Assembly (NCBI RefSeq): GCF_004403465.1
Contig: NZ_SOGQ01000055.1
Location: forward strand, 1-64,000
Reading direction: 5' to 3'
From: Cryobacterium sinapicolor
GTDB lineage: Bacteria; Actinomycetota; Actinomycetes; Actinomycetales; Microbacteriaceae
Length of the DNA stretch: 64,000 nt
Below, in pieces: positions 28,274 through 35,262 of this stretch. The translations under genes and the position numbers were made by a program. Each line of letters begins with the position of its first letter. The first letter of the stretch is position 1. The notes under the pieces are model-generated. The model saw only the letters and a program-made list of their open reading frames with translations. It had not been told where the DNA came from and made no database searches.

Positions 28274-29506
28274 ATGCGTGACGGAACGGGTTCAGGGCGG
28301 CACGCGCGGCGATTTCTGGCGGTGACCGGGATCGCAGTAACCGGTGCGGCGGTAGTGCTCGGGGCCGCCGGCGGTGTTCTCGCGGCCGTGATGGCACGCC
28401 GGATCGTGACACCCACGTCAAAGCGCGCCGACGATGTGCGGATCCACTCCGTCGACCTCCCGGCGGGAATGATCACCCTGCAGTCGACGGCGGATTCCAT
28501 TCTTCAGGGCGACTACAGTTTTTGGTTCTCGGGCGACGCAGGGCACGCCCACCTGGGTGAGATCCTGCGCCTTACGCCGACGAAGGTGACCCGGCGCATC
28601 CTGCGCGTCGATCACGGGGATCTGGCGGGGGCCGAGCGCGGCCGGTTGGGCGGTTATTCGTACCTCGGGCCCTGGGACCTCGGCCTCGCCTTCGAGGACG
28701 TGCTGGTCCCGACCACTGCCGGTGACGCGCCCGCCTGGCTGATTCCGGCGGAGGAGCCGGACGGCCGCTGGGTGATCCAGGTGCACGGGCGCGGGGTGCA
28801 ACGCCAGGAGACGTTGCGGGCGGCGCCGGTCTTCCGGGACGCGGGTTTCACGTCCCTGCTCGTGTCCTATCGCAATGACGGGGAGGCGCCGCAGAGCGGT
28901 GACGGCCGGTATGCCCTCGGAGACGCGGAATGGCAGGACGTCGACGCGGCGATCGCGTTCGCCGTGCACCGCGGCGCGAGCGAGATCGTGCTGATGGGCT
29001 GGTCCATGGGCGGGGCGATCGTGCTGCAGACGGTGACGCGTTCCGCGCTGCGCGACCGGATCGTCGGTGTCGTGCTCGATTCGCCTGTGATCGACTGGGC
29101 GGATGTCGCCCGGTTCCACGGCGGCCTCCTCGGCCTGCCCGCGGTTGTCGCCAGCGGCGCCCTGGAAGTCTTGGGCCGGCGTTGGGGCGGGATCTTCACC
29201 GGGCAGACGGAACCGATCGACTTCGGACGCCTCGACTTCGTCACACGCGCCGCCGAACTCGAACTGCCGGTGCTGCTGATGCACAGCGACGACGACGGAT
29301 TCGTGCCCGCGACCGGCTCCCGTGCCTTGGCAGGGTGCCGCCCCGACATCGTGACCTTCCTGCCCTTCGCAGTGGCGCGGCACACGAAGCTGTGGAACTA
29401 CGACCGCGAGGGTTGGAACCAGGCCATCACGATCTGGTTGGCCGAGACCGCTCCCACCGCGCGTACGTCGCTCCCCGGTCGTCCAGGAGTAGTTGCCGCA
29501 TCCTGA
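28274..29506 (+). CDS. membrane-anchored alpha/beta hydrolase
   Basis: A 410-residue protein with one N-terminal membrane helix (residues about 14-42, Ala/Gly/Val-rich) and an alpha/beta-hydrolase domain outside it. The nucleophile elbow is GWSMGG with Ser244, the oxyanion region is VIQVHGRGVQRQE, and LLMHSDDDGFVP supplies the acidic residue with His in FAVARHTKLW. Start ATG 28274 has AGGGGAGG about 6 nt upstream. Its last 80 bases overlap, tail to tail, the end of the reductase gene on the other strand. Substrates of this dipeptidyl-peptidase/thioesterase-like group are not known. Confidence 0.85.
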   Translation: MRDGTGSGRHARRFLAVTGIAVTGAAVVLGAAGGVLAAVMARRIVTPTSKRADDVRIHSVDLPAGMITLQSTADSILQGDYSFWFSGDAGHAHLGEILRLTPTKVTRRILRVDHGDLAGAERGRLGGYSYLGPWDLGLAFEDVLVPTTAGDAPAWLIPAEEPDGRWVIQVHGRGVQRQETLRAAPVFRDAGFTSLLVSYRNDGEAPQSGDGRYALGDAEWQDVDAAIAFAVHRGASEIVLMGWSMGGAIVLQTVTRSALRDRIVGVVLDSPVIDWADVARFHGGLLGLPAVVASGALEVLGRRWGGIFTGQTEPIDFGRLDFVTRAAELELPVLLMHSDDDGFVPATGSRALAGCRPDIVTFLPFAVARHTKLWNYDREGWNQAITIWLAETAPTARTSLPGRPGVVAAS

Positions 29507-30215
29507 ATCCGGTGCTCCCGGTCATGTTCGATTCGAGCAGCCCCCTGCCGCCGAGTACTACCTGCGGGCTCGTGGACAGGCAGAATTCGTCGACCAGGTC
29601 GGCGGCGAAGAACTGTCCGGCCAGCACCGGCCCGCCCTCGCAGACGATGCGGGGGAGGCCGAGTGTGCGGAGCGCCGCGAGAATGCCGGACGGTGCCAGG
29701 ACGCCGTTCTCGTCGTCGAGCGGCACGACGGTCGCACGGGATCCGGACGCGGCGTCCTCGGCCCGGGCGACCGCTGAGCGCGGGCAGAGGATGTAGACGG
29801 ACTGCCGGGGCGCGGAGTCTCGGCGCGCGGCTTCCGAGTGCGTGGACTGCTCGAGCCGATGCCCGGCGAGGTTGCCGCTGGAGGTGACGACGGCGAGGGC
29901 CGCCCGGGCCGGCACGACGTACCCCTCCGCACGGAGGCTGCCGGCACCGACGAGGACGACGTCAGCAAGTTCCCTGATCACGCCGAGGATCCGGCGATCC
30001 AGGCGGCTCGACAGCGAGTCCGAGGTGCCGTCGGACCCGGCCACGCCGCCGTTCAGGCTGGCGATCATGTTGACCCGCAGGTAAGCGTCCGGCGCCGGGG
30101 TGTAGCGCTGCAGCAGCCAGTCCCGGCTCGCCGGGTCCAGCCCGTCGACGCTCCGGGGCAGGTCCGCCGCATCGCCCTCGGCCTCCGGCTCCGGAAACAC
30201 CCGGGTCAGGGTCAC
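29427..30215 (-). CDS. pyrimidine reductase family protein (RibD C-terminal fold)
   Basis: A 262-residue protein of the RibD C-terminal / dihydrofolate-reductase-like fold. It shows the NADPH-binding signature: LRVNMIASLNGGVAG, DVVLVGAGSLRAEGY and IVCEGGPVLAGQF. In riboflavin synthesis this domain reduces the ribosylamino-pyrimidine, but stand-alone actinobacterial copies have uncertain substrates. GTG 30215 overlaps the sufE stop by four bases. The 3' end reads 80 nt into the hydrolase gene on the opposite strand; the last residues after YARWE are probably not conserved. Confidence 0.85.
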   Translation of the reverse strand: MTLTRVFPEPEAEGDAADLPRSVDGLDPASRDWLLQRYTPAPDAYLRVNMIASLNGGVAGSDGTSDSLSSRLDRRILGVIRELADVVLVGAGSLRAEGYVVPARAALAVVTSSGNLAGHRLEQSTHSEAARRDSAPRQSVYILCPRSAVARAEDAASGSRATVVPLDDENGVLAPSGILAALRTLGLPRIVCEGGPVLAGQFFAADLVDEFCLSTSPQVVLGGRGLLESNMTGSTGFRMRQLLLDDRGATYARWERSRPTRS

Positions 30216-30649
30216 GCAGCGCCCTCGCGCAGGCGGCGCTTGGTGCGGGCGAGCATGGCCGTCATGCCGCGAATGCGAAGGGGAGACACCGCTTTCGTCA
30301 AACCGATCGTGTTCGGGTAGTCATCGGGCACGTCGAGCACTTCCTGGGTACTGAGGCCGTCCAAACCCTGGGCCAGGATCGAGGCGAAACCCCGGGTCGT
30401 CGGCGACTCCCGGGGCGCGGTCGCGTGGAGGTGAACTGCGGAATCGTCGTCCACCTCGACGAACATGAAGACCGGGGACTGGCATTCCACGACCCGCTCG
30501 AGCAGGTCCGGGTGCTCCGCGTAGCGCGGCGGAAGGGCCGGCAGCTCATCGGCGAACTCGAGCAGCAGGAGCAGCCGGTCGGGCTCCTCGAGTTCGAGGA
30601 AATCGTCACGGATCGCGGCCAGTTTAGGGGGTAGTTCGGTGGCAGTCAT
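30212..30649 (-). CDS. sufE: SufE family protein
   Basis: A 145-residue sulfur acceptor protein. The reactive cysteine is in RVVECQSPVF, in the family's usual position near residue 55, and the helical part IRGMTAMLARTKRR closes the fold. SufE takes sulfane sulfur from the cysteine desulfurase for iron-sulfur cluster assembly. The sulfurtransferase gene lies 61 nt upstream on the same strand, a pair often conserved in actinobacteria, and the RibD-like gene overlaps its stop. No suf operon is in this window. Confidence 0.93.
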   Translation of the reverse strand: MTATELPPKLAAIRDDFLELEEPDRLLLLLEFADELPALPPRYAEHPDLLERVVECQSPVFMFVEVDDDSAVHLHATAPRESPTTRGFASILAQGLDGLSTQEVLDVPDDYPNTIGLTKAVSPLRIRGMTAMLARTKRRLREGAA

Positions 30650-30710
30650 CGAGGATCATTCTGCCATGCACCGGCCGAGGGAGCCCGGAATCCGGGTCGG
30701 GCCGGCCGGA

Positions 30711-31613
30711 TCAGCGCGGCTGCGGGGCGGTGCCCGGCTCCCTGCCCATCGCGATGGGCACGTGCACGGCGTTACCCCATTCGGTCCAGGACCCGTCGTA
30801 GTTGCGCACGCCGTCGAAGCCGAGCAGGTGCGTCAGCACGAACCAGGTGTGACTGGATCGCTCGCCGATCCGGCAGTAGGCGATGACGTCGTCACCGTCG
30901 GAAAGGCCGGCTTCGTCACGGTAGATGGCGTCCAGTTCCGTCCGGGAGCGGAAGGTGGCGTCTGGGGCGGCGGCGCGGGCCCACGGTACCGACGCCGCCG
31001 ACGGGATGTGGCCGCCGCGAAGGGCGCCTTCTTCCGGGTAGGCCGGCATGTGGGTGCGTTCGCCGGTGTACTCCTCGGTGGAGCGCACGTCGATCAGCGG
31101 GTTCCCGAAGTGGGCGAGGACATCCTCGCGGAATGCGCGGATGGGGGAATCGTTGCGTTCGACGACCGGGTACGTGGCCGGGGTGACGACGGGCTTGTCC
31201 CGGGTGAGGTCGCGTTCCTCGGCCACCCACTTCTCCCGGCCGCCGTCGAGCAGGCGCACGTCGTCGTGGCCGAACAGGGTGAACACCCACAGGGCGTAGG
31301 CCGCCCACCAGTTGCTCTTGTCGCCGTAGATGACCACGGTGGTGTCGCGGGCGATGCCCTTGGCACCGAGCATGGCGGCGAAGGCGGCACCGTCGACGAA
31401 GTCACGCTCAACCGGGTCGTTGAGGTCGGTGTGCCAGTCGATCTTGACCGCTCCCGGAATGTGGCCGGTTTCGTAGAGGAGAACGTCCTCGTCGGATTCG
31501 ACGACCATAAGGCCGGGTGTGCCGAGGTGCGCCTGCAGCCACTCGGTGCTGACCAGACGTTCGGGGTGGGCGTAGGCGGTGAACTTCGGTGCCGGATCGA
31601 GATCAACGGACAT
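30711..31613 (-). CDS. sseA: sulfurtransferase, two rhodanese domains
   Basis: A 300-residue thiosulfate or 3-mercaptopyruvate sulfurtransferase with two rhodanese domains. The N-terminal domain is inactive ([24 protein letters not shown]); the C-terminal one has [13 protein letters not shown] and the persulfide-forming Cys in [12 protein letters not shown], a CRIGERS loop typical of thiosulfate types. ATG 31613 has an AGGAGG site about 6 nt upstream, so a longer frame reaching 31802 is not used. It is divergent from zapE with 179 nt between the genes, and precedes sufE. Confidence 0.93.
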   Translation of the reverse strand: MSVDLDPAPKFTAYAHPERLVSTEWLQAHLGTPGLMVVESDEDVLLYETGHIPGAVKIDWHTDLNDPVERDFVDGAAFAAMLGAKGIARDTTVVIYGDKSNWWAAYALWVFTLFGHDDVRLLDGGREKWVAEERDLTRDKPVVTPATYPVVERNDSPIRAFREDVLAHFGNPLIDVRSTEEYTGERTHMPAYPEEGALRGGHIPSAASVPWARAAAPDATFRSRTELDAIYRDEAGLSDGDDVIAYCRIGERSSHTWFVLTHLLGFDGVRNYDGSWTEWGNAVHVPIAMGREPGTAPQPR

Positions 31614-31792
31614 GGGGAAACCTCCTGGTGGCGTCGGATGGACACCGGAATCAAATGGTCGCGGTTTAGGCTGGATACCGGTCCGCGCTTTGAATCTACG
31701 CGGTATGGGTCCTGATCGCATTCGCGGTCGTTCTTCGACGATGATGCACCGACCGCGACTACCAGTCCGACACAGAAACCGGGTACTCCAGC

Positions 31793-32842
31793 ATGGCTCC
31801 ATACGCTCTCAGCCAGGTGCAACGATTGGCCGATCGCTCTCCGAGCATCACCGGGCCGGAGATCGTGGCGGAACTGGTTCCGCCGCCCCAGTTCGAGCAC
31901 GCCTCCTTCGAGTCGTACCGACCCGACCTGAACTTTCCGTCGCAGCTCGAGGCCGTGGAGCGGCTGGGCACCTTCGCCGGGGCCTGGCTGCCCCAGAGGC
32001 CCAGCGGATTCTTCTCCCGCACCCGCAAGCCCAAGGCGGAGCTGCCGGGTATTTACCTGGACGGCGGCTTCGGCGTCGGCAAGACCCACCTGCTGGCTGC
32101 ACTCTGGCATGCCGCCCCGGGACCGAAGTACTTCGGCACCTTCATCGAGTACACCGCCCTGGTGGGGGCGCTCGGCTACGCGGCCACCGTCAAGCAACTT
32201 TCCGGTGCCCGCCTGATCTGCATCGACGAGTTCGAACTCGACGACCCGGGCGACACCATGCTGATGACCCGGCTGCTGGGCGAGCTGGTGGCCTCGGGCA
32301 CTCGAGTCGCCGCGACGTCGAACACGCCGCCGAACTCGCTGGGCGAGGGGCGGTTCGCCGCGATCGACTTCCTGCGCGAGATCCAGGCGATGTCCGCGAA
32401 CTTCGAGATCGTGCGCATCGACGGCCTCGACTACCGCCGCCGCGACATCGAGGGCCATGCCATCGCCGTGCCCCGGGATGAGCTGGACCAGATGGTGCCC
32501 GCCCTGCTCGAACGCGGTTCGGCGGTGACCCGGGACGATTTCGGTGACCTGATCCGTCATCTGAGCACGGTGCATCCGTCGAAGTACATCAAGATGATTC
32601 ACGGCATCGACGTCATCGCCCTCAACGATGTGTACTTGCTGACCGACCAGACGGATGCCCTCAGGCTGGTGGCCTTCATCGACCGGGTTTACGACGCGGA
32701 GATTCCGATCATCGCCAACGGGCAGCCACTGAACGAGGTCTTCGACGAGGAAATGCTCTCCGGTGGCTACCGCAAGAAGTACCAGCGCTCCCAGTCCCGG
32801 CTCGTGGCGCTGACCACAGGGGAGCTCCCGCCGCACGACTGA
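31793..32842 (+). CDS. zapE: cell division protein ZapE / AFG1-like ATPase
   Basis: A 349-residue AAA-type ATPase of the AFG1/ZapE family. The Walker A motif is [10 protein letters not shown] near residue 95, Walker B is [15 protein letters not shown], and the sensor region is [16 protein letters not shown]. ZapE in Proteobacteria associates with FtsZ during division; the role in actinobacteria has been little studied. Start ATG 31793 is not preceded by a good ribosome-binding site. The gene is divergent from the sulfurtransferase and ends 213 nt before amtB, which has its own promoter region. Confidence 0.9.
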   Translation: MAPYALSQVQRLADRSPSITGPEIVAELVPPPQFEHASFESYRPDLNFPSQLEAVERLGTFAGAWLPQRPSGFFSRTRKPKAELPGIYLDGGFGVGKTHLLAALWHAAPGPKYFGTFIEYTALVGALGYAATVKQLSGARLICIDEFELDDPGDTMLMTRLLGELVASGTRVAATSNTPPNSLGEGRFAAIDFLREIQAMSANFEIVRIDGLDYRRRDIEGHAIAVPRDELDQMVPALLERGSAVTRDDFGDLIRHLSTVHPSKYIKMIHGIDVIALNDVYLLTDQTDALRLVAFIDRVYDAEIPIIANGQPLNEVFDEEMLSGGYRKKYQRSQSRLVALTTGELPPHD

Positions 32843-32882
32843 ACCTCGACTGTTCGGGGACGGACGACCGCACAGCCCGCCG

Positions 32883-32929
32883 GAAACGCGATGTTAACAC
32901 CCTCGCGTGGCGTGTAACGCGGTCGAAAC
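32883..32929 (+). promoter_or_regulatory. two GlnR-like boxes upstream of amtB
   Basis: GAAAC-N6-TTAAC lies at 32883-32898 and GTAAC-N6-GAAAC at 32914-32929. The second fits the actinobacterial GlnR half-site pair gTnAC-N6-GAAAC exactly; the first is the same kind in the opposite orientation. They are 31 bp apart, about three helical turns, and end about 125 nt before the amtB start. Nitrogen-limitation activation by GlnR is inferred. Confidence 0.6.
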
Positions 32930-33055
32930 ATCCGCGCGCCCTCGCCGAAACCTGACAACTCCACACTGACTCTGTACCCGCCGAGACACGATCTTCCGCT
33001 CACCCTGTGCACGTCGACGGCAATCACTGTTTGTTAGAGAGAGGTAACCATATCC

Positions 33056-34327
33056 ATGGTTGAACTGTCAGTCCTGTTGGACGCCACAACTGATGAAATA
33101 ACCCTGAATCTCAATTCCCTGTGGCTTCTCGTCGCGGCCGCCCTCGTTCTCCTGATGACTCCCGGTGTTGCCTTCTTCTATGGCGGCATGGTCAAGGCCA
33201 AGAGCGTGATCAGCATGATGATGATGAGCTTCGGTGCCATGGGCGTCGTCGGAGTGCTGTGGGTGCTCTACGGCTACGGTCTGGTCTTCGGCCCGCCGCT
33301 GATCCCCGGCTTCCTCGGCAACCCGTCCGAGCTGCTCGGCCTGAGCGGACTGCTCGGCGCCGGTGAAGACGGCTCGCTCTCGCCCGACCTGAACGGGCTG
33401 GCGTTCGCCGGCTTCCAGGCCACCTTCGCCATCATCACCGTCGCGCTGATCTCCGGGGCGATCGCCGACCGTGCCAAGTTCGGCGCCTGGATCATCTTCG
33501 CCGCCGTGTGGTCGACCCTGGTGTACTTCCCGGTCGCGTACTGGGTCTTCAACCTCGCCGACGGGTGGGCTCCCGCCGCCCTCGGAGTCAACGACTTCGC
33601 CGGTGGAACCGCGGTGCACATCAACGCCGGTGCAGCAGCTCTGGCTCTCGCTCTGGTGCTCGGCAAGCGGGTCGGTTTCAAGAAGGGCATCTCCAAGCCC
33701 CACAACGTGCCGCTCACCCTCCTCGGCGCTTCGCTCCTCTGGTTCGGCTGGTTCGGTTTCAACGCCGGCTCCGAAGCCGCCGTCGACGGTGTCGCCGCCC
33801 TCGCCTGGATCAACACTCTCGTCGGTCCCGCCGCCGGTATCCTCGGCTGGCTGGTCGTCGAGAAGATCAAGGACGGCAAGCCCACCTCGATCGGTGCCGC
33901 ATCGGGTGCCGTCGCCGGACTCGTCGCCGTCACCCCGGCCTGTAACATCCTGACCCCGTTCTGGGCGATCGTCCTCGGCCTCCTCGTCGGTGCGGTGTGC
34001 GCCGTTGCCGTCGATCTCAAGTTCAAGTGGGGCTTCGACGACTCGCTCGACGTGGTGGGCATCCACCTCATCGGCGGCATGATCGGAACGCTCTACATCG
34101 GCATCTTCGGTTCGGGCATCGGTCTCCTCGACACCGGGAGCCTGAACCAGCTCTGGGTGCAGTTCATCGCCGCCTTCGGCATCGCCGTCTTCTCCTTCGT
34201 GATGGCCTACGGCATCGGCTGGGTCATTCAGAAGACGATCGGTTTCCGCATCAACAACGAAGACGAGGTGGCCGGAGTGGACACCATCGTGCACGGGGAA
34301 GAGGGCTACGCGCTCGACGTCGTCTGA
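33056..34327 (+). CDS. amtB: ammonium transporter
   Basis: A 423-residue Amt/MEP/Rh transporter with about 11 membrane helices. Family marks are MTPGVAFFYGGMVKAKSVIS, the ATFAIITVALISGAIADR helix, and the twin-His pair: one in AVHINAGAAALALALV and one in VVGIHLIGGMIGTL. The trimeric channel moves ammonia/ammonium into the cell when nitrogen is scarce. ATG 33056 follows GAGAGAGGTAACC, and two GlnR-like boxes lie upstream. A rho-independent terminator follows 35 nt after the stop, so the gene is transcribed alone. No glnK or glnD gene follows in this copy. Confidence 0.95.
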   Translation: MVELSVLLDATTDEITLNLNSLWLLVAAALVLLMTPGVAFFYGGMVKAKSVISMMMMSFGAMGVVGVLWVLYGYGLVFGPPLIPGFLGNPSELLGLSGLLGAGEDGSLSPDLNGLAFAGFQATFAIITVALISGAIADRAKFGAWIIFAAVWSTLVYFPVAYWVFNLADGWAPAALGVNDFAGGTAVHINAGAAALALALVLGKRVGFKKGISKPHNVPLTLLGASLLWFGWFGFNAGSEAAVDGVAALAWINTLVGPAAGILGWLVVEKIKDGKPTSIGAASGAVAGLVAVTPACNILTPFWAIVLGLLVGAVCAVAVDLKFKWGFDDSLDVVGIHLIGGMIGTLYIGIFGSGIGLLDTGSLNQLWVQFIAAFGIAVFSFVMAYGIGWVIQKTIGFRINNEDEVAGVDTIVHGEEGYALDVV

Positions 34328-34362
34328 CGACGCAGCAGTACCCAGCTCACCTGACCCAGCAC

Positions 34363-34404
34363 GGGCGGTGGGGGCATCCGGTTCAGCGGATGATCCCACC
34401 GCCC
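34363..34404 (+). terminator. amtB terminator
   Basis: GGGCGGTGGG (34363-34372) pairs perfectly with CCCACCGCCC (34395-34404); inside, CATCCG and CGGATG pair as well. It is followed by TTTC. This ends the amtB transcript. Confidence 0.85.
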
Positions 34405-34524
34405 TTTCGCATGCCGGCCCGTGCCGATCCGGGCCCGGCCTCTCAGCCCGGGGTGAACCTTGACGGCTAGGGAAGGCCGGGACACACTGGCGGAACCTGC
34501 GGGGGACCCGAACCTCCCAAGGAA

Positions 34525-34564
34525 AACCCCGCCAGACTCTCGGTGGCTGAGAGCTGGCGGGGTT
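34525..34564 (-). terminator. terminator of the SHOCT-domain gene
   Basis: Arms 34525-34535 and 34554-34564 pair over 11 bp, with a further CTCTC/GAGAG pairing inside. Read leftward the stem is followed by TTTTCC, so it fits the end of the leftward gene 34605-35015; with the amtB hairpin it also separates the two transcripts. Confidence 0.8.
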
Positions 34565-34604
34565 CTGCCTTTCTCGGTGAGGCGGGAACTAGCCCGAGTA
34601 GGAA

Positions 34605-35015
34605 CTATTCCATGTAGGACGAGCTCGATAGGGCCTTGGACTTCAGGGCGTCGAACTCGGCCGGAGTGATCGTTCCGGCATCGAGCAGGGCCTTCGCCCG
34701 GGTTATCTCCTCCGTGGCCCCGGAACCGGTTCCGGCGACGGTGCGGATGTACTGATCGGTCTGCGCCTGGTACTCCCTCGACTCCTTGGAGCTGCGTTCC
34801 GCCATGCCCTTGCCCCGGGCGATCACGTAGATGAGCACGGTGAGGAAGGGCACGAAGAACAGGGCGAGGAACCACACCGCCTTCGCCCAGCCACTGAGCT
34901 GCCGGTCACGGAACAGGTCGACGATGACGCCGAAGAGGGCGAAGAAATACGAAATGATCGCGAAGGTCCAGAAGAAGAACCAGATCGTTCCCCACAGGTT
35001 TTCCCAGAAGTCCAT
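34605..35015 (-). CDS. SHOCT domain-containing membrane protein
   Basis: A 136-residue protein with two N-terminal membrane helices in a PLDc_N-like region (residues about 5-68, FWTFAIISYFFALFGVIVDL then AVWFLALFFVPFLTVLIY), a charged middle segment with RSSKESREYQAQTDQYIR, and a C-terminal SHOCT helix pair (ITRAKALLDAGTITPAEFDA). SHOCT motifs serve oligomerisation or attachment of small membrane proteins. The start is ATG 35015 with AGGAG about 8 nt upstream. Its function is unknown. It is divergent from the large LuxR-family gene. Confidence 0.88.
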   Translation of the reverse strand: MDFWENLWGTIWFFFWTFAIISYFFALFGVIVDLFRDRQLSGWAKAVWFLALFFVPFLTVLIYVIARGKGMAERSSKESREYQAQTDQYIRTVAGTGSGATEEITRAKALLDAGTITPAEFDALKSKALSSSSYME

Positions 35016-35262
35016 GGCACTTTCTCCTCATCTTCGGGCACTGCTGATTTCGAGCGTTGAGCGTCGACCACGCCACCACGTGACGTGTGCCACTGTCATA
35101 CGTCCAGGTGGCCGAGCCACCCTCACCCGAAACGGATGAATTCGCTGGCTCGTGCCCATACTGTCGCCGGCCGACGGCACCGGGAGCTCTAGCCGAGGGG
35201 CAGGCCGAGAGCTAAGGTGTCGAGGCTGAGCGACCACCCCCGCGAACGGAGGACGTGCCTCA

